A DNA stretch of 64,000 nucleotides from Bacteroides sp. 43_108 (GCA_001915545.1 MNQS01000133.1:11229-75228), one strand, 5' to 3'; counted from the first letter of the stretch, positions 46,916 through 55,264 are shown. Program-made: numbers and translations. Notes: generated by a model not told the origin, from the letters alone.

Positions 46916-48250
46916 ATGGACGCAAAAAAAGTTTTGGAGGACTTGAAACGTCGTTTCCCAAATGAACCTGAGTACCATCAGGCTGTTGAAGAAGTTCTCA
47001 GCACAATTGAGGAAGAGTACAACAAACACCCGGAATTTGACAAGGCAAATCTGATTGAGCGCCTTTGCATTCCAGATAGAGTATATCAGTTCAGAGTAAC
47101 TTGGGTAGACGATAAGGGACAGGTGCAGACAAATATGGGTTATCGTGTACAGCACAACAACGCAATTGGCCCGTACAAAGGTGGTATCCGTTTCCACAGT
47201 TCTGTAAATCTTGGAATCCTTAAGTTCCTTGCTTTTGAGCAGACATTCAAGAACTCTTTGACAACTCTTCCAATGGGTGGAGGTAAAGGTGGTTCTGACT
47301 TCTCTCCAAGAGGCAAGAGCAATGCTGAAGTTATGCGTTTCTGCCAGGCTTTCATGCAGGAGCTTGCGCGCCACATCGGACCGGATATCGATGTACCTGC
47401 AGGTGATATAGGTGTAGGCGGACGTGAAGTTGGCTATATGTTCGGTATGTATAAGAAGATTACACGCGAATTCAGCGGTGTTCTTACTGGTAAGGGACAG
47501 GAATTCGGTGGATCGCTCATTCGTCCTGAAGCAACTGGTTACGGAAATGTTTATTTCCTCATGGAAATGCTTAAGACTAAGGGACAGGATCTCAAGGGCA
47601 AGACTGTGCTTATTTCTGGTTCTGGAAACGTTGCACAGTACACTGCAGAGAAGGTTCTCGAATTGGGCGGAAAGGTTCTTACTATGTCTGACTCTAACGG
47701 ATATATCTATGATCCGGACGGTATCGATCGTGAGAAGCTCGATTACATCATGGAACTCAAGAATCTCTATCGCGGACGTATACGTGAATATGCTGAAAAG
47801 TACAATGTGAAATATGTTGAGGGTGCTCGTCCTTGGAATGAAAAGGCTGATATCGCTCTTCCTTCTGCTACTCAGAATGAAATCAACGGTGATGATGCAC
47901 GTGCTCTTATTGCAAACGGTGTTATGGCTGTTTCAGAGGGTGCCAACATGCCTTCTACTCCTGAGGCTATCAGAGTATTCCAGGAAGCAAAGATTCTCTA
48001 CGCTCCAGGTAAGGCTGCTAATGCCGGTGGTGTTTCTGTTTCTGGTCTTGAAATGACTCAGAACTCAATGCGCCTCGGATGGAGTGCAGAGGAAGTTGAC
48101 GAGAAGCTTCACTCTATCATGAAGAATATCCACGAGAACTGCGTTAAGTATGGTACTGAACCAGACGGATATGTCAACTATGTCAAAGGTGCCAACGTTG
48201 CAGGCTTCATGAAGGTAGCAAAGGCTATGATGGCTCAGGGCATTGTTTAA
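46916..48250 (+). CDS. Glutamate dehydrogenase, NADP-type coenzyme motif
   Basis: Glutamate dehydrogenase of 444 residues. The catalytic region PMGGGKGGSDFSPRGKS lies near residues 119-135. The coenzyme fold reads GSGNVAQYTAEK and then TMSDSNGYIYD, closely like E. coli GdhA (GSGNVAQYAIEK, ASDSSG), which is NADP-specific. I infer an anabolic or dual-coenzyme GDH. It is paralogous to the gene at 3579-4916. The last 80 coding bases of the two genes are about 90% identical, more than the rest appears to be. It is monocistronic, with its own promoter and a strong terminator. Confidence 0.93.
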   Translation: MDAKKVLEDLKRRFPNEPEYHQAVEEVLSTIEEEYNKHPEFDKANLIERLCIPDRVYQFRVTWVDDKGQVQTNMGYRVQHNNAIGPYKGGIRFHSSVNLGILKFLAFEQTFKNSLTTLPMGGGKGGSDFSPRGKSNAEVMRFCQAFMQELARHIGPDIDVPAGDIGVGGREVGYMFGMYKKITREFSGVLTGKGQEFGGSLIRPEATGYGNVYFLMEMLKTKGQDLKGKTVLISGSGNVAQYTAEKVLELGGKVLTMSDSNGYIYDPDGIDREKLDYIMELKNLYRGRIREYAEKYNVKYVEGARPWNEKADIALPSATQNEINGDDARALIANGVMAVSEGANMPSTPEAIRVFQEAKILYAPGKAANAGGVSVSGLEMTQNSMRLGWSAEEVDEKLHSIMKNIHENCVKYGTEPDGYVNYVKGANVAGFMKVAKAMMAQGIV

Positions 48251-48299
48251 TGCTTGGTCATTGCAGTTTTTAAGTTGAAAATTTTTTGATGAGTTAAAG

Positions 48300-48359
48300 G
48301 CAAAGGTTGTCGGATGATTGTGTATACAATCTTATCTGGACAACCTTTGCTGTTTTTTT
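48300..48359 (+). terminator. Intrinsic terminator of the second GDH gene
   Basis: Perfect 12-bp stem GCAAAGGTTGTC / GACAACCTTTGC (48300-48311 with 48339-48350), with an inner GATTG/CAATC stem, followed by TG and seven T. Confidence 0.85.
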
Positions 48360-48519
48360 ATCTTTTCGTTTGGGCTGTTTACGTTGCATGTGCATATAGC
48401 GGGGGTGCGTAATCTTTTCTATGCTTGGATTGCGCTATATGATATTTCTATATTGCTGTATTGGGTCGCTGTATTCGTGTATAGTTTGTATTTGATATAG
48501 GTATGAGACGTATGGACAT

Positions 48520-48582
48520 AAAAAAAGGGGTAACGCCTTACCCCAACCTTTGTTAACCTTAAATCTAATACTATGAAAAACA
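48520..48582 (-). ncRNA. Candidate small RNA (~60 nt) with promoter and intrinsic terminator
   Basis: On the minus strand, a perfect promoter at 48588-48617 is followed within about 40 nt by the hairpin GGGGTAA-GGCG-TTACCCC (48527-48544) and seven T. The predicted transcript has an unstructured U/A-rich 5' part and no ORF beyond a few codons. It is independent of the flanking plus-strand genes, lying between the GDH terminator and the glucokinase promoter. Boundaries are predicted from the boxes only. Confidence 0.55.
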
Positions 48583-48587
48583 CGATG

Positions 48588-48617
48588 CAAATATAGGGCT
48601 TTTGGTGTTCTTGTCAA
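48588..48617 (-). promoter_or_regulatory. Promoter of the candidate small RNA
   Basis: On the minus strand: TTGACA-like -33 (TTG at 48615-48617), a 19-bp spacer, perfect -7 box TATATTTG (48588-48595). Confidence 0.6.
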
Positions 48618-48990
48618 TAGCTGTGTGCGTAAACATTGCTAAAAATGCAGTTTTGTTGATATTTATCAACAGCAATGCCGGTTTGTTTAATTGGTTTGCT
48701 TGAATAATGTTTATTGCCTATAAGTGTTTATGAGAATTGTCTTGCGGAAACTTGGTTGATGGAGCTGTTTTTTTAGAAAGATATGATTGTTTGTTGCTTT
48801 TGGCTGCAGAATGTTGAAGATTAAAGTTTGAGTGCCTTTATTGCTTGTAGTAATAATGATTTGAGTACGGTCTGGTGGATTTCTTCGCTTGATAGTTTGT
48901 GATATACAGTTGGGGATATCGGTGTATTGCATAAATAATGAATTATGACTATTAAAAAATCTCCCTTTTTGTATTTTTTACGCTAAGATG
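48618..48990. other. Gene-free AT-rich region before the glucokinase gene
   Basis: About 370 bp with no credible gene; the 73-codon minus frame at 48711-48932 has no family features. It holds a small hairpin GTTGAT/ATCAAC near 48655 and one copy of a 14-nt direct repeat GCTGTGTGCGTAAA (48620-48633), whose second copy is at 49034-49047. Confidence 0.4.
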
Positions 48991-49002
48991 TTTGTACATT
49001 TG
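48968..49002 (+). promoter_or_regulatory. Putative glucokinase promoter
   Basis: TTTG (48968-48971), 23-bp spacer, perfect -7 box TACATTTG (48995-49002). Leader about 70 nt. Confidence 0.5.
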
Positions 49003-49078
49003 TCTATAGGCATTTGCTTGTAAATATATTCAGGCTGTGTGCGTAAATCAGAAATTATTAATCTTAATAAATAAATCT

Positions 49079-50050
49079 ATGGATGATATTAAACCTTATG
49101 TTATAGGAGTCGATCTTGGTGGTACAAATACAGTTTTCGGAATTGTAAACACGCGCGGTGAGGTTGTCTGTGATGATTCTATACGTACTAAGAATTATGA
49201 GAAGGTAGAGGACTTTATAGAGGCGTCTTGTATGTGCCTGCGTCATTTGATTGAGCGTGTTGGCGGTATATCTCAGATCAAGGCAATGGGTATAGGTGCT
49301 CCTAATGGTAATTTCTACAACGGCACGATTGAAAAGGCGCCTAACTTGCCTTGGAAGGGTATTGTGCCTATGGCTGAACTGTTCTCTAAGGAGTTGGGGA
49401 TACCTGTAGCACTTACAAATGATGCTAATGCTGCTGCTATAGGAGAAATGACATACGGAGTAGCCCGTGGTATGAAGAACTTTATTGTCATAACTCTGGG
49501 TACAGGCGTAGGTAGCGGCATTGTTATAAACGGACAGATGGTCTACGGTTGCGATGGTTTTGCCGGTGAACTTGGACATGTGACAGTGGTTCGTGGTGAA
49601 CAAGGACGTTTGTGCGGATGCGGAAGACGTGGCTGTCTTGAGGCTTATTGTTCTGCTACAGGTGTCGTGCGTACGGCTCAAGAGTATCTTTCAACGTCAG
49701 ATAGACCAAGCTTGTTGAGAGACTTGGAATTTGAAAAACTTACTTCTCTCGATGTCGCTATTGCCGCCAGCAAGGGCGATGATCTTGCCAAGGAAGTTTT
49801 TGAATTTACAGGAAAAATGTTGGGTGAGGCTTGTGCTGATTTCGCTGCTTTTTGTAGTCCAGAGGCATTCATATTCTTTGGCGGTCTCACCAAGAGCGGT
49901 GATCTTATAATGGATCCAATAAAGAAGGCTTACGATGAAAACGTTTTGCCTATATACAAAGGCAAGGCTAAATTCCTTATTTCTGGTCTTATGAGTTCTA
50001 ATGCAGCTGTATTGGGAGCGAGTGCACTGGGATGGGATATCAATAATTGA
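49079..50050 (+). CDS. ROK-family glucokinase
   Basis: A 323-residue sugar kinase, probably phosphorylating glucose with ATP. The start is ATG 49079 (MDDIKPYVIGVDLGGTN); the frame back to 49037 is not conserved. It contains the phosphate motif GVDLGGTNTVFGIV, the DGxxGE-like GFAGELGHVTVV, and the ROK zinc-binding CGCGRRGCLEAYCS. Length fits ROK glucokinases. It is monocistronic, ending in a strong terminator that faces the convergent lipoprotein gene. Confidence 0.9.
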   Translation: MDDIKPYVIGVDLGGTNTVFGIVNTRGEVVCDDSIRTKNYEKVEDFIEASCMCLRHLIERVGGISQIKAMGIGAPNGNFYNGTIEKAPNLPWKGIVPMAELFSKELGIPVALTNDANAAAIGEMTYGVARGMKNFIVITLGTGVGSGIVINGQMVYGCDGFAGELGHVTVVRGEQGRLCGCGRRGCLEAYCSATGVVRTAQEYLSTSDRPSLLRDLEFEKLTSLDVAIAASKGDDLAKEVFEFTGKMLGEACADFAAFCSPEAFIFFGGLTKSGDLIMDPIKKAYDENVLPIYKGKAKFLISGLMSSNAAVLGASALGWDINN

Positions 50051-50113
50051 TGATGTTTTGCTGATTTTTCAGCTTCGCGTATGTTTGATAATGACCTGTG
50101 CGATAAATAAAAA

Positions 50114-50153
50114 TGTGCAGAAATCCAAAATTGTGATTTCTGCACATTTTTTT
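50114..50153 (+). terminator. Intrinsic terminator of the glucokinase gene
   Basis: Perfect 12-bp stem TGTGCAGAAATC / GATTTCTGCACA (50114-50146), followed by seven T. Confidence 0.85.
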
Positions 50154-50168
50154 GATTGTATGTATAAA

Positions 50169-50203
50169 TAAAAAAAGGTCTTCAAGCTATGCCTGAAGAC
50201 CTT
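50169..50203 (-). terminator. Intrinsic terminator of the small lipoprotein gene
   Basis: Stem AAGGTCTTC / GAAGACCTT (50175-50203). On the minus strand a T-run follows (A-run at 50169-50176 on plus). It lies about 20 nt after the lipoprotein stop. Confidence 0.8.
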
Positions 50204-50223
50204 GATTCCCTCTTACTGAAAAA

Positions 50224-50403
50224 TTAGTTGTTTGCAGCCAAAGTGTCAGCCTGAAGAGTATCAGCAACACATGGAGTTTCAACTGTGTCAGCTGCTACTG
50301 AATCAGAATCAACACCTGTAGTGTTTGAAGATGTGCTGTTACCTGAGCAAGATGCGAAAGAAATTGCAACTACTGCTGCAAACATAAATACCAACTTTTT
50401 CAT
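50224..50403 (-). CDS. Small Ser/Thr/Ala-rich lipoprotein, 59 residues
   Basis: A short gene read from ATG 50403 to TAA 50224. The N-terminus MKKLVFMFAAVVAISFASCS is a lipoprotein signal with a lipobox (FASC). The mature part is only about 40 residues, rich in Ser, Thr, Val, Asp and Ala (NSTSSNTTGVDSDSVAADTV), with no fold I recognise. It has a perfect -7 box upstream and its own terminator, so it is an independent, probably well-expressed unit convergent with glucokinase. Function unknown; it may be a small abundant envelope protein. Confidence 0.75.
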   Translation of the reverse strand: MKKLVFMFAAVVAISFASCSGNSTSSNTTGVDSDSVAADTVETPCVADTLQADTLAANN

Positions 50404-50455
50404 TTTTCTTTTTACTTTAAAATGTTAAACAATCATTTGCTTTTTAAAACCGGTG

Positions 50456-50463
50456 CAAAGGTA
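50456..50463 (-). promoter_or_regulatory. -7 box of the small lipoprotein gene
   Basis: On the minus strand TACCTTTG, a perfect match; no clear TTG at -33. Predicted leader about 45 nt. Confidence 0.5.
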
Positions 50464-50725
50464 CATACTTTCATAATACGTTGTACTCTGTATCATGTTT
50501 TTTTCATGATTTATTTCATTTTTTTTTCAAAGCAATTGTTAAAGTCTTGATTTATGTGAAAAATTGGACTTTTAGTATGCTTTTATGGTCTTTTTGTCTT
50601 TGACGGCACGGCTGGAATTTTCTTGAAAGAATATTGACTATGAAGTATTGTTTACCTGTTTGCTGAGCTATTAATACTGTCGTAGGCCGACAGTGTTGTG
50701 ACTATAATATATAAACTACTGTTTG
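50464..50725. other. Gene-free gap between lipoprotein and mtaB promoters
   Basis: AT-rich with no ORF of note. One hairpin is visible, ACTGTCG/CGACAGT (50676-50694, loop TAGGC), without a T-run. Nothing else recognised. Confidence 0.35.
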
Positions 50726-50759
50726 TTTGTTCAAATTTCCTTACTTTTCTGTAAGTTTG
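50726..50759 (+). promoter_or_regulatory. Promoter of mtaB
   Basis: TTTG (50726-50729), 22-bp spacer, perfect -7 box TAAGTTTG (50752-50759). The leader is only about 10-15 nt to the ATG at 50778. Confidence 0.55.
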
Positions 50760-50777
50760 CATATAAATATATATTAG

Positions 50778-52175
50778 ATGGTAGATACAAGTATACTAAA
50801 CGGTAAAAAGGCGGCCTATTACACTTTGGGCTGTAAATTGAATTTTTCGGAAACTTCTACATTGAGGCAAACTCTGGAAAACTATGGAGTTGTTTCTGCT
50901 GTTGGTGACGATATAGCTGATATCTGCATAATAAATACATGCTCAGTGACCGATGTCGCAGATCATAAATGCCGTCAAGCCATAAATCGTATGATTAGAA
51001 GGCATCCTGGTGCGCTTGTGATAGTGACAGGGTGTTATGCACAGCTTAAGCCTGATCAGATTGCTTCTGCAGAAGGAGTAGATATGGTTGTCGGTGCAGA
51101 GCATAAAGGCAATATTGTTTCGTATATTATTGATGCTTTTGCAAATAGGAATCAGGCTGTAGAAGATTCAGATTGGACTTTGTCTGCAAGAAAGGCTTTA
51201 GCAGGCGCTTGCTCTTCCTGCGAATCAGAAAATGCAGTAGTTGTCAAGACCAAAGATATAAAAACTTTTTCTCCATCGTGCTCAAGGGGAGAGCGTACAC
51301 GCTATTTCCTGAAAGTACAGGATGGATGTAATTATTATTGCACATATTGTACGATTCCATTTGCGCGTGGTCATTCCCGCAACGGTTCTATTGAGTCGAT
51401 GGTTGCTCAGGCCGAGAAGGTTGCGCAAGAAGGTGGAAAGGAAATTGTTATTACTGGTGTCAATATCGGTGATTTCGGTAAGTCTACAAATGAAACCTTC
51501 TATGAACTTATAAAGGAGCTTGATAAAGTGGAAGGTATTGAGCGTTATCGTATTTCTTCCATAGAGCCGGATCTGTTAACTGACGAAATAATAGAATTTG
51601 TTGCTTCTTCACGTGCATTTATGCCTCATTTCCACATACCTCTTCAGAGTGGTTCAGACGATGTGCTCAAGCTTATGAGACGTCACTATGATACTGCTTT
51701 GTTTGCCGATAAGATAAACCGTATCAAGACGCTTATTCCTGATGCGTTTATTGGTGTAGATGTGATAGTCGGTATGCGAGGAGAAACGGACATGTATTTT
51801 GAAGATTCTTATAATTTCATTAAAGGTCTTGATATCACTCAGCTACACGTGTTCAGTTATTCAGAGAGGCCTGGGACAAAGGCTCTTGAGATACCTTACA
51901 TAGTTGCTCCTGAAACGAAGCATGAAAGAAGTCAGAGGCTTTTGGCTTTATCTGATGAGAAAACGCACGCGTTTTACTCCGAGTATATAGGTTCTGTACG
52001 TAAGGTCTTATTGGAGCATGCACCGGCAGGTAGACCAATGCATGGGTTCACGGACAACTACATACGTGTGGAAGTTCCAAATCGTCAGGAACTGGACAAT
52101 GTTATGGTTGAAGTCAAGCTGGGACAATTCAATGCTGACAATACGTCTTTGATATCGGAGGTAATAGGCAAATAA
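50778..52175 (+). CDS. mtaB: tRNA t6A37 methylthiotransferase MtaB
   Basis: A 465-residue radical-SAM methylthiotransferase that converts t6A37 to ms2t6A in tRNA. The N-terminal UPF0004 domain has the three cluster cysteines (TLGCKLN, INTCSVTDVADHKC, VTGCYAQ). The radical-SAM triad is CNYYCTYC in QDGCNYYCTYCTIPFARGHS. A C-terminal TRAM-like region is present. The pattern TLGCKLNFSE fits MtaB/YqeV rather than MiaB or RimO. There is an insert of about 25 residues before the radical-SAM core. The GT2 gene follows after 27 bp. Confidence 0.93.
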   Translation: MVDTSILNGKKAAYYTLGCKLNFSETSTLRQTLENYGVVSAVGDDIADICIINTCSVTDVADHKCRQAINRMIRRHPGALVIVTGCYAQLKPDQIASAEGVDMVVGAEHKGNIVSYIIDAFANRNQAVEDSDWTLSARKALAGACSSCESENAVVVKTKDIKTFSPSCSRGERTRYFLKVQDGCNYYCTYCTIPFARGHSRNGSIESMVAQAEKVAQEGGKEIVITGVNIGDFGKSTNETFYELIKELDKVEGIERYRISSIEPDLLTDEIIEFVASSRAFMPHFHIPLQSGSDDVLKLMRRHYDTALFADKINRIKTLIPDAFIGVDVIVGMRGETDMYFEDSYNFIKGLDITQLHVFSYSERPGTKALEIPYIVAPETKHERSQRLLALSDEKTHAFYSEYIGSVRKVLLEHAPAGRPMHGFTDNYIRVEVPNRQELDNVMVEVKLGQFNADNTSLISEVIGK

Positions 52176-52202
52176 AAAATTTAATCAGAATTATATTGGA
52201 AA

Positions 52203-53234
52203 ATGTGCAGATTGGCTGTTGTGATTCTTAATTGGAATGGAGCTGAAATGATGAAAGAATATCTTCCATCCGTTGTTCGTTGTTCTGTTTCTGATCAAGT
52301 TGATGTATATGTTGCCGATAATGGTTCTACTGATAATTCGTTGGAACTTCTGAGAAATGATTTTCCTGATGTCAAAATCATAGAACTTGATAAGAATTAT
52401 GGTTTTGCAGAAGGTTATAATAAGGCTTTTGTCCATATTGATGCAGAGTATTATCTGCTTCTCAATTCTGATGTTGAAATTCGACAGAAGGGGTGGCTTG
52501 AACCGATGATCTCATATATGGATTTGCATCCTGAAGTTGCGGCATGTCAACCAAAACTTCTAAGTCTGCGCTACGAAGGGCAATTTGAATATGCAGGCGC
52601 CTCTGGAGGCTTTATAGACCGTTATGGTTATCCTTATTGCCGTGGACGTGTATTCGATGTTGTAGAGGCTGATAAGGGGCAGTATGACGATATTGTACAG
52701 CTGTTCTGGGCTACAGGCGCAGCTCTTATGGTGCGTTCTTCAGACTATTGGAATGCAGGTGGTCTCGATGGCCGTTTCTTTGCACACATGGAAGAGATTG
52801 ATTTCTGCTGGCGCTTGCGGAGTTTGGGACGCGAGATTGTTTGCATTCCGCAGAGCGAAGCCTATCATCTTGGTGGTGCAACTTTGAGCAAAGAAAATCC
52901 ACGTAAAACATTTCTTAATTTTCGAAATAATCTTCTTATGCTCTACAAGAATCTGCCACAGTCGGAGCTTCGTTATATCATGACGACAAGAATGATTCTT
53001 GACGGTGTAGCGGCGCTTCAGTTTGCTCTTAAGGGAGAATTCGGAAATTTCAAGGCTGTATGGAAAGCTCACAATGAATTCAGACGTCTACGTCCGGACT
53101 TTGTGGAATCTAGGAAGAAAAATATGGACAGATGCGTATTGTCCGATATTCCTGAACGACGCAGGTTCTTTCTCCTTTGGAGCTTCTTCGTAAGAATGCG
53201 TAGGACTTATAATCAACTGCCTTTTTCCAATTGA
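52203..53234 (+). CDS. Family 2 glycosyltransferase
   Basis: A 343-residue GT-A fold glycosyltransferase, rhamnosyltransferase-like in layout. It has AVVILNWNGAEMMKEYLPS at the N-terminus, VYVADNGSTDNSLELL (nucleotide-sugar binding), LNSDVEIRQKGWLEPM with the metal-binding DxD-like S-D-V, and HMEEIDFCWRLRSLG with the probable catalytic acid. No membrane helix is obvious. It is probably co-transcribed with mtaB and ends in a terminator. The sugar donor and acceptor are unknown. Confidence 0.88.
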   Translation: MCRLAVVILNWNGAEMMKEYLPSVVRCSVSDQVDVYVADNGSTDNSLELLRNDFPDVKIIELDKNYGFAEGYNKAFVHIDAEYYLLLNSDVEIRQKGWLEPMISYMDLHPEVAACQPKLLSLRYEGQFEYAGASGGFIDRYGYPYCRGRVFDVVEADKGQYDDIVQLFWATGAALMVRSSDYWNAGGLDGRFFAHMEEIDFCWRLRSLGREIVCIPQSEAYHLGGATLSKENPRKTFLNFRNNLLMLYKNLPQSELRYIMTTRMILDGVAALQFALKGEFGNFKAVWKAHNEFRRLRPDFVESRKKNMDRCVLSDIPERRRFFLLWSFFVRMRRTYNQLPFSN

Positions 53235-53296
53235 CAGTAGGTCAATTTGTTTTTAGGATATATTTGTTTCGCATAGTTCTGTTATATAAAAATATT

Positions 53297-53329
53297 AGCC
53301 CGGTAAAGCTTTGCTTTTCCGGGCTTTTT
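53297..53329 (+). terminator. Intrinsic terminator of mtaB-GT2
   Basis: Stem AGCCCGG / CCGGGCT with an inner AAAGC/GCTTT stem (53297-53325), followed by five T. Confidence 0.85.
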
Positions 53330-53535
53330 GTAGCATTCATCATTTTGCTGTGTATATGATTGTTATGCTTTTATGATAGAATAGGCGTGGAATTAGTTGG
53401 CTTTCAATAGGCTCGTATAAAATTAGTCTTATGAGACTTGTTCGACTCTCTTTGAGTCCATTAATGTATAATTGAGCCCTAATCTTGAGTACTGCAAAGC
53501 TTTATGGGGTGAAAATATGTGAATACATGGCTAGA
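53330..53535. other. Short gene-free stretch between convergent units
   Basis: No gene, promoter box or strong palindrome beyond short matches such as GACTC/GAGTC near 53445-53458. It separates the terminators of the mtaB-GT2 and rpsF operons. Confidence 0.35.
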
Positions 53536-53576
53536 AACGAAAAATGGGAAGAAAACCAATGTTTCCCTCCCATTTT
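53536..53576 (-). terminator. Intrinsic terminator of rpsF-rpsR-rplI
   Basis: AAAATGGGA pairs with TCCCATTTT (53541-53576), with further pairing inside. On the minus strand it ends TCCCATTTTTCG. It lies 70 nt after the rplI stop. Confidence 0.75.
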
Positions 53577-53645
53577 ATATTTATATGTTCGTATCGGTAT
53601 ATCCGACGGAACAAATTCATGCTTTTATATATTCCTGTATGGAAA

Positions 53646-54101
53646 TTATTCAGCACTTTCTTCCTCTGCAACAACTTCAAAAGGAACTTCAACTGAGATT
53701 TCCTTGTGAAGCTTAACTGTAGCAGTGTGGTGGCCAAGTTCCTTGACAGCCTTGATAGCGATGATCTTGCTGTCGATTTCGATACCCTTCTTTGCAAGTT
53801 CTTCTGCAATCTGAGCTGCACCGATAGAACCGTAGATAGTACCGTTGTTTGAAACTTTAGCTGCAATAGTCAAAGATACGCCTTCGAACTTGTTTGCGAT
53901 AGCCTGTGCATCAGCCTTGATCTTTTCAAGTTTGTGAGCACGCTGCTTGAGTTCTTCATCCAAACACTTCAATGCATGTTCTGTTGCCAGTACAGCTTTG
54001 CCCTGAGGAAGAAGATAGTTGCGACCATAACCGTCTCTTACTACGGCAACATCGTCCTTGTAGCCTACGCCAGGAACGTCTTGCTTCAATATGATTTTCA
54101 T
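53646..54101 (-). CDS. rplI: Ribosomal protein bL9
   Basis: A 151-residue 50S protein. The N-terminal domain MKIILKQDVPGVGYKDDVAVV with the following RDGYGRNYLLPQGKA is the bL9 signature. The long connecting helix (LDEELKQRAHKLEKIKADAQ) and C-terminal domain (NNGTIYGSIGAAQIAEEL) follow. The tail is slightly extended and acidic (AEEESAE). Third gene of the conserved rpsF-rpsR-rplI operon. Confidence 0.97.
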   Translation of the reverse strand: MKIILKQDVPGVGYKDDVAVVRDGYGRNYLLPQGKAVLATEHALKCLDEELKQRAHKLEKIKADAQAIANKFEGVSLTIAAKVSNNGTIYGSIGAAQIAEELAKKGIEIDSKIIAIKAVKELGHHTATVKLHKEISVEVPFEVVAEEESAE

Positions 54102-54122
54102 TATTATCTTTCCTCCTAATTT

Positions 54123-54395
54123 TTATTTCAACAAATCTGTTACAAATGGTAGCAATGCCAAGTGGCGAGCTCTCTTGACAGCCTGAGCAACGCGACGCTG
54201 GTATTTCAAAGATGTTCCTGTAATTCTACGAGGCAGAATCTTACCCTGCTCGTTAAGGAATTTCTTGAGGAATTCAGGATCCTTGTAGTCGATATACTTG
54301 ATACCGCTCTTCTTGAAACGGCAGTACTTCTTTTTCTTGACATCAACAGTAGGTGGAGTCAAATATCTGATTTCTGATGATTGCTGTGTTGCCAT
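54123..54395 (-). CDS. rpsR: Ribosomal protein bS18
   Basis: A 90-residue 30S protein with [20 protein letters not shown] and the RNA-binding segment [20 protein letters not shown] typical of bS18. It partners bS6, encoded 2 bp upstream. It lacks the Zn-cysteine set found in some S18 proteins. Confidence 0.97.
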   Translation of the reverse strand: MATQQSSEIRYLTPPTVDVKKKKYCRFKKSGIKYIDYKDPEFLKKFLNEQGKILPRRITGTSLKYQRRVAQAVKRARHLALLPFVTDLLK

Positions 54396-54397
54396 GA

Positions 54398-54736
54398 TTA
54401 GTCCTCCTTCTTTTTGTTGTTTCTGCGCTTTTCAGCATATTCGATGGCATACTTCTCCATTTTGACTGTCAAGTAACGGAGTATGCGCTCGTCACGACGT
54501 AACTGCAACTCAAAGTTTGCGATCACTGTTGGCTCAGCCTTGAATTCAACCAATTCGTAGAATCCAGTTGATTTCTTTTCAATAGGATAAGCCAATTTCT
54601 TTAGACCCCAGTTCTCTTCATTGATGATCTCTGCACCCATGTTGGTGAGGATATCTTTGAACTTGTCTACCGCTTCCTTCATCTGTGCGTCAGACAAAAC
54701 GGGAGTTAAAATGAAAACGGTTTCGTATTGATTCAT
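54398..54736 (-). CDS. rpsF: Ribosomal protein bS6
   Basis: A 112-residue 30S protein, [20 protein letters not shown], with the typical [19 protein letters not shown] and [13 protein letters not shown] segments. The tail is Lys/Arg/Asn rich. It heads the operon behind a good promoter; bS6-bS18 autoregulation is known in some bacteria, but I did not identify the leader motif here. Confidence 0.97.
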   Translation of the reverse strand: MNQYETVFILTPVLSDAQMKEAVDKFKDILTNMGAEIINEENWGLKKLAYPIEKKSTGFYELVEFKAEPTVIANFELQLRRDERILRYLTVKMEKYAIEYAEKRRNNKKKED

Positions 54737-54778
54737 AAAATTAATAATATTGAATTTTTAATTTTGCAAAATGCGGTG

Positions 54779-54808
54779 CAAAGGTAGTGCTTTTTTGCTT
54801 AACTGCAA
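54779..54808 (-). promoter_or_regulatory. Promoter of the rpsF operon
   Basis: On the minus strand: TTG (54806-54808), 19-bp spacer, perfect -7 box TACCTTTG (54779-54786). Leader about 40 nt. Confidence 0.65.
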
Positions 54809-55016
54809 TATTTTGAGCGACTTTTTTGTTGGGCTACTGTGGCTCCTATGTCTTTTCAATCTTGCAAATGTAATATCGCTGTTGCTCAATCATGTACGAA
54901 TAGAGTATAATTAGGCCGTCGTTGCTTGCTTTTTTTCGGGAAATGTTTCTTTATTTGACAATAATTGATTTAATTTGCGATGTGAAAAAACAGAAATAAT
55001 TAAAATTACAAATATA

Positions 55017-55208
55017 ATGGATACAAGTAAGGAATTTTTGAAAAATCTTGGCGTACTACTTATTGTAGTGGGTGCAGTTCTGCTTGCCCTGGGCGCTTTC
55101 GTCTTTAAAGACATGGTAGACTATAACTGGTATACATGCGGAAGCTTTATATTGATGATTATAGGTCTTGTTGCCCACATCTTGATAAACAAGTACAAGA
55201 CAGAATAA
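55017..55208 (+). CDS. Small two-helix membrane protein, hypothetical
   Basis: A 63-residue protein from ATG 55017 (MDTSKEFLKNLGVLLIVVG). Two hydrophobic helices, LGVLLIVVGAVLLALGAFVF and the FILMIIGLVAHILI segment, are joined by a short loop DMVDYNWYTCGS. I do not know a functional name; small proteins of this kind are common in Bacteroidales. It has a -7-like box TTAATTTG at 54970-54977 (7 of 8) and its own terminator, so it is a single-gene unit. Confidence 0.75.
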   Translation: MDTSKEFLKNLGVLLIVVGAVLLALGAFVFKDMVDYNWYTCGSFILMIIGLVAHILINKYKTE

Positions 55209-55233
55209 GATTTTAAGTATTCGATTGACATGA

Positions 55234-55264
55234 AGAGACCTGTAATTTAAGGGTCTCTTTTTTT
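55234..55264 (+). terminator. Intrinsic terminator of the small membrane-protein gene
   Basis: Stem AGAGACC / GGTCTCT (55234-55258), followed by seven T. Confidence 0.85.

Noticed and set aside
48572..48595. Seven-codon plus-strand ORF (MKNTMQI) that could be a leader peptide
   Set aside because: No downstream attenuator or gene follows on the plus strand; the bases are better explained as the promoter and 5' end of the minus-strand small RNA.
48711..48932. 73-codon minus-strand frame in the gap before glucokinase
   Set aside because: It is Ile/Thr/Asn/Gln-rich, as expected from AT-rich non-coding DNA, with no promoter or terminator fitting it.
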